DNA of 53,219 nt from Lachnospiraceae bacterium (GCA_910574715.1 CAJTCH010000037.1:1-53219), one strand, 5' to 3'. Numbered from the stretch's first letter, positions 15,209 to 24,120 are shown. Translations and numbers: made by a program. Notes: generated from the letters alone by a model not told the origin.

Positions 15209-17827
15209 ATGGGAGGCAGAAAGCAGATAGAAAAACAGATAGAAAAACAGATAGAAAAGCAAGCGATCAGGCGCATCGTACAGCGGAATTTTAAGAAAAA
15301 ACGGATGGAGAACATGGTGCTGATTCTTTCGATCTTGTTAGTGACGGTCTTAATGACGGTTATGTTCGGAGCGGGCATCAGTCTTTTTCATAATCTGGAA
15401 CTGGCGAATCTGAGAATGAAAGGGACGGAAGCGAATGTGATCATTCCGCATATGGAAGAAGCGGAGATGGAGCGGTTTGGCAGGATTGAAGAAATATCAA
15501 GCATAGGGCGGCAGCAGTTTGTGGCGGCGGCAGCTATGCAGGAGGGGATGTCTGGCAGTCAGGTATTTGCCATGACAGCTTATGACAAAATAGAATGGGA
15601 GACGCATATTGTGCCTACGCTTTCTGACATACAAGGAACCTATCCGCAGGCTGAGAATGAGATTATGATGTCCCGGTGGATGCTGGGGCAGTTAGAAATT
15701 GATGAACCAAAGATCGGTATGAAGATCCCTGTTTCCTTTGTGGATTTAACCGGAGAGGAAAAAGAGCAGACGTTTATTCTAAGCGGATATTATGTGGATT
15801 ATATCAATTATGCCCCGAACATAACGCCAAACAGCGCGAATACAATTTCCGCAAATCTGTATTATACAGAGCAGGGAAGTACGAAAAAAGCCATCGGTAA
15901 TATGGCAGTCTCTCAGGCGTTTGCAGATCGGTACGGAACAGCGGAGGGGCTTTATGGCACGGCTGAGATCGACGACAGCCTGAGTACAGAGGAAGCCTTT
16001 GCATTGATCTCGGAAGTGACGGACCGGCAGGATATTATTGTGACGGGATTATCGAAAACCCTGGCGCAGTCTTTCGCCTTGGCGGTGATTCCTGTATTAT
16101 CCGTTGTTCTGATCATGATTGCGGGATATCTTTTGATCTTCAATGTGATCAATATTTCTGTTCTTCGGGAAATGCATATGTTCGGGCAGTTAAAGACGCT
16201 GGGTGCCACTTCGAAGCAGTTGAGCTCCATTGTAAAAAGACAGAGCAATCTGGTATCTGTGATCGGGATCCCCGCAGGGCTTCTGGCTGGCACGGTATTG
16301 GCAGAAGCCGTAGTACCGGGACTGTTAAGAAGGATGACAGAAGGAAATGGATTTGGAACGACCTTTGAAACCGGGATCATAATCTCACCGTGGATCTATG
16401 TGTTTGCAGCAGCCTTTGCATATCTTACCGCGGTACTTAGCAATCAGAAACCATCGAAAATGGCGGCGCATGTATCTCCGGTAGAGGCGCTCAAATATGT
16501 GGAACAGACAGAGACGATAAAAGCCCATAGAGGAGGCAGCGGCGGGAAATTATACCGCATGGCATATCGGAATGTATTTCGCAGTAAAAAGAAAGCAAGG
16601 GTAACGTTTGCTTCTCTTTTCTTTGGATTTTTGATTTTTCTGATCGTAGAAGTCTGTACCTATGGCGCAGATTATGAAGAAAAATACGATAGGGAACAGC
16701 CGGATAGCTTTACCCTGCAAAATCTTACATTTCAAATGGCAGACGCAGGCGGCATTGAAAATATCCTGAACGAATCGGTGACAGATACGATATGCGGTTT
16801 TGAGGGTGTAGAGAAGATAACCGCTGACTATGTAGAGCCTGTTTATTTTCAAAATGAAGAGCTTTTTTTAGAGCCATTTATAAAACTTCAGGCACAGTAC
16901 ACAGGCTTGTCAGAAGAACAGATCAGGGGACATCTGCGGGCAAGAAGTATCGGACTTCCGTTGGAGAAATTTGAGGATTTTTCTTATGAGAGCACATTTT
17001 CGGAAGCGGAAATCCAGACGTATCTGGAAGATGGAACGGGTGTATTTTTTGACGAATATGCAGAGGCGGATATCCGGCAGATCTGCGGAAAGAAGATCAC
17101 ACTTTTCGGCAGGCGCGAAGGCGGGAAGACTGCGGAGTTTACCGTGCTTGGTGTGATAGGGGATAAAGGGAATAAATATGTCAATACGCCTCACTATTAC
17201 GGAGAAGTAAGAGACGATGACGTCCCTCTTTATATGACGGCAGAAGCCTTGGAGAGAGTATCGGGGGAAATGCTGGTCCAGACGCTTCGTATTCAGACGG
17301 ACAAAAGCAGAGACGAAGAAATATTGGAGGAATTGGAGGCAATGTTTGCCGCAACGACCGTCGTCCAGATCAGCTCACAGGTAGAAACGAAGGATCGGGC
17401 AGACGCCGCATTTGACACGATCAGAACGATCGGAAATCTGTTCGCTGCATTCTTGATCTTCATGGGCACGCTCAATTTTGTAAATGTCATTTTTACAAAT
17501 ATTTACGCCAGACAAAAAGAATTGGCCGCATTGGAGAGTATCGGTATGACAAGGGAGCAGATGAAAAAGGTATTGATGCTGGAGGGGATCTATTACAGCG
17601 GGATTACGATGCTTTTCTTATGTACCATAGGCGTTGCCGTGTCGTATGGCGCGTCATGGCTTTTTAGGACGGCGTTCGTATATTTTGCCAAATTTGGGAT
17701 ACCGGTTGCAAGCCTGTGCATCGTGTTTGTCCTGATGCTCCTCATCTCGGGAAGCGTACCGGTGTTGGTCTATCATTACATTTCAAGAGAGAGTGTGGTG
17801 GAAAGACTGCGCAAAGGGCAGGATTGA
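15209..17827 (+). CDS. FtsX-domain ABC transporter permease (MacB/BceB-like)
   Basis: An 872-residue permease. A span near residues 30 to 55 is followed by a ~220-residue extracytoplasmic domain, then three spans (first FtsX domain, IPVLSVVLIMIAGYLLIFNV, ETGIIISPWIYVFAAAFAYL). A second repeat follows: another external domain, and a C-terminal FtsX domain (ASLESIGMTREQMKKV-like at the end). The layout is that of eight- to ten-span exporter permeases with two FtsX domains. The N-terminus carries a 12-base tandem repeat giving KQIEKQIEKQIEKQ. Partner of the ATPase at 14534; likely antimicrobial-peptide resistance or lipid/peptide export. Confidence 0.9.
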   Translation: MGGRKQIEKQIEKQIEKQAIRRIVQRNFKKKRMENMVLILSILLVTVLMTVMFGAGISLFHNLELANLRMKGTEANVIIPHMEEAEMERFGRIEEISSIGRQQFVAAAAMQEGMSGSQVFAMTAYDKIEWETHIVPTLSDIQGTYPQAENEIMMSRWMLGQLEIDEPKIGMKIPVSFVDLTGEEKEQTFILSGYYVDYINYAPNITPNSANTISANLYYTEQGSTKKAIGNMAVSQAFADRYGTAEGLYGTAEIDDSLSTEEAFALISEVTDRQDIIVTGLSKTLAQSFALAVIPVLSVVLIMIAGYLLIFNVINISVLREMHMFGQLKTLGATSKQLSSIVKRQSNLVSVIGIPAGLLAGTVLAEAVVPGLLRRMTEGNGFGTTFETGIIISPWIYVFAAAFAYLTAVLSNQKPSKMAAHVSPVEALKYVEQTETIKAHRGGSGGKLYRMAYRNVFRSKKKARVTFASLFFGFLIFLIVEVCTYGADYEEKYDREQPDSFTLQNLTFQMADAGGIENILNESVTDTICGFEGVEKITADYVEPVYFQNEELFLEPFIKLQAQYTGLSEEQIRGHLRARSIGLPLEKFEDFSYESTFSEAEIQTYLEDGTGVFFDEYAEADIRQICGKKITLFGRREGGKTAEFTVLGVIGDKGNKYVNTPHYYGEVRDDDVPLYMTAEALERVSGEMLVQTLRIQTDKSRDEEILEELEAMFAATTVVQISSQVETKDRADAAFDTIRTIGNLFAAFLIFMGTLNFVNVIFTNIYARQKELAALESIGMTREQMKKVLMLEGIYYSGITMLFLCTIGVAVSYGASWLFRTAFVYFAKFGIPVASLCIVFVLMLLISGSVPVLVYHYISRESVVERLRKGQD
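15224..15259 (+). repeat. three tandem copies of a 12-base unit in the permease start
   Basis: CAGATAGAAAAA is repeated three times (last copy ends AAAG), encoding QIEK three times. Because the unit is a multiple of three, changes in copy number would alter length without breaking the frame. Confidence 0.8.
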
Positions 17828-17966
17828 TCTGCGGTTTGGAGTCCTCAGACGAAATGACAGGGGGCATAGTGTGCTGAGTTTCTGGGAATTCGCTGTTTAT
17901 GGGGTGGCTTTTTGAAATAGAATTTTTATATAATGTTATGTAATAAACGAGTAGGAGGTACTGAGG

Positions 17967-18218
17967 ATGGATGTTCAAAAAATAGGCGGGTTCTTAAAGG
18001 AACTCCGAAAGCAAAATAACATGACACAAGAGCAATTAGGCGAAAGGATCGGTGTAACAAATAAGACTGTTTCAAGATGGGAAACGGGAAAGTATATGCC
18101 GCCGATTGAACATTTGAAGCTTTTGAGCGATCTATATCAGATCAGTATTAATGAGATTCTGACTGTCGTTTGTAATACGTTGAGTATTATTACTATTATA
18201 GCTAAGAAAAACAAATAG
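17967..18218 (+). CDS. XRE-family HTH protein, probably C-terminally altered
   Basis: An 83-residue protein. Residues 1 to 62 form a complete XRE HTH with linker (KELRKQNNMTQEQLGERIGV, NKTVSRWETGKYMPPIEHLK, LLSDLYQISINEIL). The tail TVVCNTLSIITIIAKKNK is hydrophobic and looks like the end of a longer membrane-bound XRE regulator, so an internal deletion between HTH and last span is likely. GAGGTACTGAGG provides the ribosome binding site, and TATAAT lies about 45 bases upstream. It may still bind DNA. Confidence 0.7.
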   Translation: MDVQKIGGFLKELRKQNNMTQEQLGERIGVTNKTVSRWETGKYMPPIEHLKLLSDLYQISINEILTVVCNTLSIITIIAKKNK

Positions 18219-18249
18219 TATGGGAAGGTTCATTGAAGAAAATGTTACG

Positions 18250-18288
18250 AAAAGCCGTGTGGAATCTTTGGATTTTAGCACGGCTTTT
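18250..18288 (+). terminator. hairpin after the XRE gene
   Basis: AAAAGCCGTG and CACGGCTTTT form a perfect ten-base stem with a 19-base loop; the right arm supplies TTTT. Long loop, so moderate confidence. Confidence 0.5.
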
Positions 18289-18306
18289 GATGCAATAAAG
18301 TCTGAT

Positions 18307-18633
18307 CTATCCATTTGTTGAAAAATCCGTCTGACTTATGCTTAGGAAGTTAGGATGTAGACCGGTTACCGCTGGAAATATCATCTTAAATCCAAAGTTT
18401 CTTAAAATACAACAGATAAATTTGCAGTATGGCGCAAGAAAACAAAATGAGCTTAAAACATTCTTTGGTTCCATCCGTTTCAGGTCATCAAGCGAAAGTC
18501 CTGATTCCTTAAAGCGGTTCATGATAAGCGTTACTGTACTGGAACCAATAGAATAACGCTTCTGGACAGTGTTATAACTCCCAGAATCTAGCCGGAGGGT
18601 AATAACGCCAATAATGGTAGAGTATTTCTGCAT
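18307..18633 (-). pseudogene. IS21-type transposase (IstA) N-terminal fragment
   Basis: From the ATG at 18633 the minus strand reads MQKYSTIIGVITLRLDSGSY, then TVQKRYSIGSSTVTLIMNRF and SLDDLKRMEPKNV, which matches the HTH start of IstA proteins of IS21 elements. After about 59 codons (near 18457) the similarity ends and the rest, to 18307, is unrelated. A full IstA has about 400 residues plus an IstB partner; both are absent. The element's terminal repeats lie just upstream at 18692 to 18777. Confidence 0.65.
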
Positions 18634-18691
18634 ATGCAGCTCCTTTCTCTGTAACATGTTGAGTAGTAACATTCAACAGTATAGAGAAAAT

Positions 18692-18777
18692 GCGCCGTTT
18701 GTGCGAAATAAATACGCCGTCAGTCCGAAATTCGTCACACCGCCCTTAGCGAAATGGCTACGCCGTTCGTCCGAAAT
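18692..18777. repeat. four repeats of an IS21-type terminal motif
   Basis: Copies at 18692 to 18709, 18714 to 18731, 18737 to 18755 and 18760 to 18777 fit ACGCCGTNNGTCCGAAAT with few changes (copy 4 is ACGCCGTTCGTCCGAAAT). They lie at the left end of the IstA fragment, where IS21 elements carry multiple transposase binding repeats. They are separated by only four to five bases. Confidence 0.65.
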
Positions 18778-18940
18778 TTGCACCTTATCCCTTTATATGA
18801 TTTCACACAAGTTTACTCTTTCCCTGACTGCTTATAAGGGCAAAATCAAGGGCAAGAAAATCTCATAACAAGATATAACAAAGTGTGGCAATCGGGGAAA
18901 TGTGATGTATGTGCGAATATATTATAACGGAGGATTTTTC

Positions 18941-19620
18941 ATGGACAAGTACATTTATGATGAAAGCAACAGTTTTTGGTATGAACTTCAAGGAGATTAT
19001 TATATTCCTTGCCTTATCTTACCAGCCGAAAAAGAAAACAAACCTATCGGCTTATGGGGGCAGCGACACAAACGCTACTTACAGAAACATAAAAGGTCGA
19101 TTTACACTACGCTACTCACAAGCGGAAAATTGAACCGCTACCTTACCGATATTGACGAACAGGCAGAGAATATGTTTTTTCGGCTGATAAAACAATTTGC
19201 CGAGAAAGAAAATATAACGGAAAAACTCAAATTGGAAAATCAAATGTTGTGGGTTCAGAAAATCTAAACTTTTGGATTTTTCCTAAAATCCAAACTTAGG
19301 AGAAATCCAAACTTTTCTGAAAATGGCTTGATAATAGGGGATTCTTGTAGAAAAAAGTTTGGATTTCATTTCGCCAAATGCAATGCTCCAATTATGACAA
19401 AATGAGAAAAACACTGTTATTTAGCTCTGTTCCAACTAATTTATTTCCATTTTTGACAAAAGAAAGCCAAAACAAAATCCAAACTTTTTTGTCAGAAAAC
19501 GCCTTAAATAAAGGATTTACAGAAGAAAGTTTGGATTTCTCAAAAGTTGGGATTTTACAAAAGATGAATAATATCCGCAATCGAGCAATGGAGATAATAA
19601 ACAAAGAAATAATTTATAAT
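18941..19620 (+). pseudogene. tnpV: TnpV transposon protein split by a ~300-base insertion
   Basis: From the ATG after CGGAGG, the frame reads MDKYIYDESNSFWYELQGDY, LILPAEKENKPIGLWGQRH, SGKLNRYLTDIDEQAENMF and LKLENQMLWVQK: TnpV, a ~125-residue protein of Tn4451/Tn1549-like mobile elements whose role is unclear. At 19260 it runs into foreign sequence and stops (19267). The missing C-terminus KMNNIRNRAMEIINKEIIYN appears at 19560 to 19620. The first 101 codons and the last 20 together give the expected length. Confidence 0.8.
19261..19557. mobile_element. small insertion inside tnpV with five AATCCAAACT motifs (MITE-like)
   Basis: The block interrupts tnpV between its QK and MNN codons. Its ends are imperfect inverted repeats: AATCTAAACTTTTGGATTTT at the left and, read on the other strand, AAATCCCAACTTTTGAGAAA at the right. 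AATCCAAACT occurs in plus orientation near 19287, 19305 and 19476 and in minus orientation near 19356 and 19529. The inner part holds an open frame of about 60 codons that joins the tnpV tail in frame, with no recognisable domain. No exact target duplication is visible, only similar CAGAAAATC and CAAAAGATG. Confidence 0.5.
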
Positions 19621-19627
19621 TAAGAAT

Positions 19628-19672
19628 AGCGGGCAACGATATCCTGGTGATATTTGTTGCCCGCTTATTTCT
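19628..19672. terminator. terminator between tnpV and the TetR gene, possibly bidirectional
   Basis: AGCGGGCAAC and GTTGCCCGCT form a perfect ten-base stem with an 18-base loop, then TATTTCTTT. It lies directly between two convergent genes. Confidence 0.7.
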
Positions 19673-20231
19673 TTATAAAATCGGCTCAATAACAGCACGA
19701 AAATAGTAATCTAATTCTTCTGGAGTATGGGTTTTCTTATCTTTCAACCACCATAAAACCATTTCTACAAAGCTACCTGAAATATGGTTGACAAGAAATT
19801 CTTGGGGTAAATCTTGATTTTGCTTGCGGTTGTGGTTTATGAATTGTGTTTGTATCAATTCATTTAAGCTGTCCTTGAAATAACGAAGGAAAATCTCGCT
19901 GCTTTCACAAGAGAGTAATCCTAAAATATTATTGTCATTTTCCTGCAAATGTTGTAAAAGGTGACAAAAAACAGACTGCGGCACTTCTTTATTTGAATAA
20001 AGACCGTGTGTATGGGTTTTATCCACAGCACTATCAATAATATGTCCGAATAATTCCTTGCAGACAGCTTTTAACAATTCGTCTTTCGTTTCAAAATGAG
20101 CATAAAAAGTACTTCTTCCGATATTCGCTTCGTCAAGTATTTCCTGTACGGTTATTTTCTCGTAGCGTTTGGATTCAAGCAACTTGACAAAAGCCGAAAA
20201 GATAGCTTGTCTTTATTTGTCGTCTGTCCAT
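19673..20231 (-). pseudogene. TetR-family regulator disrupted by a five-base deletion
   Basis: The main frame (LLESKRYEKITVQEILDEA, NIGRSTFYAHFETKDELLKA, then a C-terminal ligand domain to 19673) is a typical ~185-residue TetR protein. The true start, with an AAGGAAG site, is at 20231: MDRRQIKT. After AAGACAAG the frame breaks. Inserting ACAAG to give two tandem copies would restore RRQIKTRQAIFSAFVKLLES, the expected start. Loss of one copy of a five-base tandem repeat is a slippage event. An internal TTG near 20182 could give a protein lacking part of HTH helix 1. Regulator of the divergent metal ATPase by position. Confidence 0.75.
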
Positions 20232-20258
20232 AATAACTTCCTTTCCAAACAATTTTTA

Positions 20259-20360
20259 TGTTTTGTTCGATAACATACAAAGTAATTGATTTGATTATTG
20301 ATATGAAAAGCAAAATTCAATAAACTAAATACAGAACAAAGTGTTTTGTATCGAACATAG
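20259..20360. promoter_or_regulatory. two inverted TGTTCGATA operators between TetR gene and metal ATPase
   Basis: TGTTCGATA (20264 to 20272) is repeated inverted as TATCGAACA (20349 to 20357). TGTTTTGT precedes both (20259 and 20342). The divergent intergenic region with paired sites fits a TetR-type switch controlling both genes. Confidence 0.5.
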
Positions 20361-20414
20361 TGTATCATAGCTCACCGTGAGAGTCAATGATATAAATTTA
20401 GGAGGATTGAAACT

Positions 20415-22283
20415 ATGATTAAAAAAATCAATGATTTTCTTGCAGGTATCCCTATGACGATTGTAGGCGGTATATTTCTTGTTATCAGTCTTGTGCTATC
20501 ACTAACAGGAAACAAACTTCCCATTGATCCTGCTTGGGTATCAGTATTTATCTGCGGTATTCCCTTGCTATACCTTTCTATTTGGAGGATTATCTACAAT
20601 CACGGTATCAGCAAGATCTCATCCGCATTGTTAATTTCTATCGCTATGATTGCGGCAATAGCCATTGGAGATTTATTTGCCGCAGGCGAAGTCGCTTTTA
20701 TTATGGCAATCGGAGCAATTTTAGAAGAGAAAACCACTGAAAGAGCGAAAAAAGGATTGAAAAAACTTATCAGCCTTACACCACAACAAGGACGCAAGAT
20801 TTCAAATGGAAAAGAAGAAATGATTGCCGCTGAAGATATTAAAATGAATGATATTCTGCGTGTTCTTCCTGGTGAAAGTATCCCTGTTGACGGAGATATT
20901 ATGGATGGGGTGACCTCAGTTGACCAGTCTATTATGACGGGAGAATCTTTACCAGTTGATAAGACCGTTGGAGATAGCGTTTTCTGCGGTACAATCAATC
21001 GCTTTGGAACAATAGATATTCGTGCTTCAAAACTGGGTGAGGATAGTTCTTTGCAAAAACTAATTCGTATGGTAGAGGAAGCAGAAAACAAAAAAGCACC
21101 GATGGCTCGTATTGCAGATAAAGCAGCAAGCTGGCTTGTGCCTGTTGCATTATTAATTGCAATTATTGCATTTATCGTAACCAAAGACATCGTCCGAGCG
21201 GTTACTGTTCTCGTTGTATTTTGCCCCTGTGCGTTGGTGCTTGCTACGCCTACAGCGATTATGGCAGCAATCGGGCAAGCGACAAAACACGGAGTTATTA
21301 TTAAGTCAGGTGAAGCCTTAGAGCGAATGGGTAAGGTTGATACCATTGCCTTTGATAAGACGGGTACACTTACAAATGGAAATCTTGTAGTAAAAGACAT
21401 TTATCCATTTGATAATGATATAGATAAAACCCTACTTCTGCATCTTACCGCTTCTGCCGAAAGTTACTCGGAACATCCTCTTGCAAAAGCCATTACTGTT
21501 TATGCAAAAGAACAAAACATCGAATTGCTCAAGGTTGAAGATTTCCATATGCTACCTGGCAAGGGAATTTCAGCGGTAATTCGTGACAAAAAATTATTTT
21601 GTGGTAATACAGTTTATCTAAAAGAACAGGGAATAGAGATTGAAAGTATTGCAGAACAGATACTTGAGAAATTCAGAAACGAGGGAAAAGCGGTTATTCT
21701 TGTAGCTGATACAGAAAAACTTCTCGGTGCAGTGACTCTCTCTGATACGCTGCGTGATACATCAGCAAATATGATTGAAAGATTGCGTAAAATTGGAACA
21801 CACGCTGTATTGCTTACAGGTGATCACAAGCAGACCGCTGAATATTTTGCAAAACAGGTTGGCATTACAGATGTTCATGCAGGACTTTTACCTGAACAGA
21901 AAGTATCTGAAATTGTAGCATTACAAGAAGAGAGAAAAACGGTTTGTATGATTGGTGATGGAGTAAATGACGCACCGGCACTTAAAACCGCAGATGTCAG
22001 TGTTGCTATGGGAGCAATGGGGAGCGATATAGCTGTAGAAGCAGCAGTCATTGCTCTGATGAGCGATGACATAGCAAAGATACCTTATTTGAAACGATTG
22101 TCAAATGCCTGTGTAAAAACAATTAAGTTTAGTATTTCACTATCTCTTTTTATCAACTTTGTTGCGATTACACTGTCGCTTTTAGGACTGCTTACGCCGA
22201 CAACAGGAGCATTGGTACATAACTGTGGCTCTTGCCTTGTGGTATTGATTGCAGCACTTTTATATGACAGAAAATTTGAGTAA
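20415..22283 (+). CDS. heavy-metal translocating P1B-type ATPase
   Basis: A 622-residue ATPase. The actuator has MTGESLPVDK, the ion-path motif is CPC at residues 270 to 272 (VVFCPCALVLATP), phospho-Asp D314 is in DKTGT, the HP motif is SEHPLAKA, and the hinge is MIGDGVNDAPAL. About eight membrane segments fit P1B. CPC with the short form and no N-terminal CxxC or His-rich metal domain points to Cd/Zn/Pb or Cu export; the exact metal cannot be set from this. An AGGAGG site precedes the ATG. Its repressor is frameshifted, so expression may be constitutive. The IS91-like fragment begins one base after its stop. Confidence 0.9.
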   Translation: MIKKINDFLAGIPMTIVGGIFLVISLVLSLTGNKLPIDPAWVSVFICGIPLLYLSIWRIIYNHGISKISSALLISIAMIAAIAIGDLFAAGEVAFIMAIGAILEEKTTERAKKGLKKLISLTPQQGRKISNGKEEMIAAEDIKMNDILRVLPGESIPVDGDIMDGVTSVDQSIMTGESLPVDKTVGDSVFCGTINRFGTIDIRASKLGEDSSLQKLIRMVEEAENKKAPMARIADKAASWLVPVALLIAIIAFIVTKDIVRAVTVLVVFCPCALVLATPTAIMAAIGQATKHGVIIKSGEALERMGKVDTIAFDKTGTLTNGNLVVKDIYPFDNDIDKTLLLHLTASAESYSEHPLAKAITVYAKEQNIELLKVEDFHMLPGKGISAVIRDKKLFCGNTVYLKEQGIEIESIAEQILEKFRNEGKAVILVADTEKLLGAVTLSDTLRDTSANMIERLRKIGTHAVLLTGDHKQTAEYFAKQVGITDVHAGLLPEQKVSEIVALQEERKTVCMIGDGVNDAPALKTADVSVAMGAMGSDIAVEAAVIALMSDDIAKIPYLKRLSNACVKTIKFSISLSLFINFVAITLSLLGLLTPTTGALVHNCGSCLVVLIAALLYDRKFE

Positions 22284-22284
22284 A

Positions 22285-23004
22285 CTGCATACATGGGGGC
22301 CTGAAATGAACTTTCATCCCCATATCCACACAATACTGCTCGGAGGAGGATTGACACAAAAAAATGAATGGAAGGATAACGGCACTGAATTTTTCCTTCC
22401 AATCCAGATCATTTCCAAAGTATTCCGTGGAAAATACATGGAAGAATTGAAAAACCTTTGGGAGACCGGCCAGCTCAAGTTTCACGGGACAGCCGAAAAA
22501 TACCGGAACCATTACGCATTCAAAGAACTGCTTAATGCCTGTTATTCTACAGAGTGGATTCCTTATTGTAAGAAAGCCTTTAATGGCGCACAGTCTGTGA
22601 TTGATTATCTTGGAAAATACACTCATCGGATTGCAATTAGTAATCATCGTATCATCTGTATGGATGAGGAAACCGTCACTTTTTCTGTGAAAGATTACCG
22701 GAACAAAGGGCAGTGGAAAGAGCTGACTCTTTCTGGCATTGAGTTCATACGGCGTTTTTTGATGCATGTCCCACCAAAGCGTTTTGTACGAATTCGGCAT
22801 TACGGACTTCTTTGTTCCCGCAGCAAAAGAAAAAAGCTTACTTTATGCCGGAATCTTCTCGGATGCAGAAAATATATTTCAGAACTGCACGGTAAGGGAA
22901 TGCCTGAAATATTGAAACATCTCTATGGCGTAAACGTCTGCATGTGTAAAGCCTGCGGCGGTAAACTTGGAAAGCCTCAGCTTCGGATACCACAAAGATG
23001 CTAA
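22285..23004 (+). pseudogene. IS91-family (Y2) transposase, 5'-truncated
   Basis: The frame reads LHTWGPEMNFHPHIHTILLG (the HPHIH metal-binding motif of Y2/HUH transposases), GAQSVIDYLGKYTHRIAIS (the catalytic Tyr region) and YNxxxx-free RNKGQWKELTL, ending in a Cys-rich CMCKACGGKLG. This is the Transposase_32 part of IS91/IS1294/IS801 proteins. The N-terminal zinc ribbon and the first ~150 residues are missing. The fragment starts exactly after the ATPase stop, as if the ATPase block was joined there by recombination. Rolling-circle elements of this type can carry neighbouring genes. Confidence 0.75.
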
Positions 23005-23334
23005 ATATTTCATTTCCCAATAGTTTTCTGAAACCTCAAAATTTGAGGTTTTGTTGTCATGCCCATTTATCTGGAATCATTTGATTTCTATAGCTTCTGC
23101 ACAGAAAATCCTGTATAATTATGGGTAAGAACAAAAGATTGAAAGTCCATAGGTAGTGGCTACCCGGACGCTTACTTTGTTCAATTAGGTCAAATCGAAA
23201 ATGGTGTAAACGAAGGGGCAGTTCACTGGAATGCCAAAACTGCTTTTTCGTTTACCCCATCATCGATTCTAACCTAAAGAATTTTGATTTGTCTGCGTTG
23301 TTAAAAGCCCTGTCATAAGTTCTGGATACACTGT
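23005..23334. other. 330-base gene-free stretch with several hairpins, likely IS91-like end
   Basis: It holds a tight hairpin AAACCTCAAA/TTTGAGGTTT (23031 to 23051), a TATAAT-like box (23114), a small stem GTCC-N3-GGTAG/CTACC-N-GGAC (23145 to 23169) and the 93-base palindrome at 23185. No coding sequence was recognised. Position after the transposase suggests a replication origin or terminus of the element. Confidence 0.5.
23185..23277. repeat. 93-base imperfect palindrome
   Basis: The arms TTAGGT, AATCGA, ATGG, GTAAACGAA, GGCAGTT pair in order with AACTGC, TTCGTTTAC, CCAT, TCGATT, ACCTAA, around a 13-base loop. Mismatches are only one to three bases at each step. The structure is far longer than a terminator and has no terminal T-run. 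Confidence 0.7.
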
Positions 23335-24120
23335 TTATGTCGAAAATACAGTGCCGAGAGCCATAATAGCCGCATTGGTGAAAGCATGTAAAATGATACA
23401 GCTCCAGAGGTTTTTATTGGATTTATAGTAGATAAATCCAAACGCGCAGCCAGTAAGGACATGTTCCGTCATAACCATTCTGAGTGAATACATTATGTTT
23501 CCGGCAGTATTGTCCCACAGATAATATGCAAACGGGAAATGGTATAGTCCAAACAGAATACCGGTGAGCAGTATGGCAAGGTACGGCTTTTTCAGTGAAT
23601 CCATCATAGTTCTTTGCAGAATGCCCCTGAAGAAAACTTCTTCCGTAAACGCTGCTGTAAGTATCATCAGGCAAAAAAATACTGGAAGTTTTATTAATAT
23701 TTGGAGAATATTCGTTATATTAAAATAAAATTCCCCTAAACCAAAGACAAGGATAATAACACCTTGGTATACAGCACAAATCAACAGTATCCTTAGTACA
23801 GTTTTTTTGTCAAAATGTTTTAAGCCTGTTTCTTTCAGGGTTTGTATCACTTTCTCTTTTCTGAAAACAGCAATAATCAGGAGTGGAAAGAAAACCAGAA
23901 ACAGCCAGTTTGATAATTCGCTTATTATATCGACCTGATAGGCACAGCTTATGTAAGACAGCATAAAATAGAATATATACCATGATAAGCCGAGGATGAG
24001 TTCTTTTTTACTTTTAGACAAATGTTCTATTTCAACAGATTTCTGTTGTCCTGTTTCGGCCATTTTCTGTTTTCTGAATACAATGGCAATCAACAAGATT
24101 AATATTACTGAAAAAAACAT
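23335..24120 (-). CDS. CPBP-family intramembrane metalloprotease (CAAX-protease-like)
   Basis: A 261-residue protein with about seven membrane segments. The active-site motif EEVFFRG starts at residue 160, followed by YHFPFAYYLWDN (His) and a C-terminal HAFTNAAIMALG, which are the three conserved motifs of the CPBP/Abi family. Family members process prenylated proteins in eukaryotes; bacterial copies often serve bacteriocin immunity or maturation. It is transcribed leftwards towards the palindrome and appears intact. No bacteriocin gene is visible next to it. Confidence 0.88.
   Translation of the reverse strand: MFFSVILILLIAIVFRKQKMAETGQQKSVEIEHLSKSKKELILGLSWYIFYFMLSYISCAYQVDIISELSNWLFLVFFPLLIIAVFRKEKVIQTLKETGLKHFDKKTVLRILLICAVYQGVIILVFGLGEFYFNITNILQILIKLPVFFCLMILTAAFTEEVFFRGILQRTMMDSLKKPYLAILLTGILFGLYHFPFAYYLWDNTAGNIMYSLRMVMTEHVLTGCAFGFIYYKSNKNLWSCIILHAFTNAAIMALGTVFST

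Noticed and set aside
18692..18777. CRISPR-like repeats
   Set aside because: Repeats are only 4 to 5 bases apart, so there are no spacers; they fit IS21 end repeats.
20600..21400. 266-codon minus-strand open frame
   Set aside because: Antisense to the P-type ATPase; its serine- and isoleucine-rich sequence is a mirror of the real gene's codons.
22192..22800. 202-codon minus-strand open frame
   Set aside because: Antisense to the IS91-like transposase, which has clear motifs in the plus frame.
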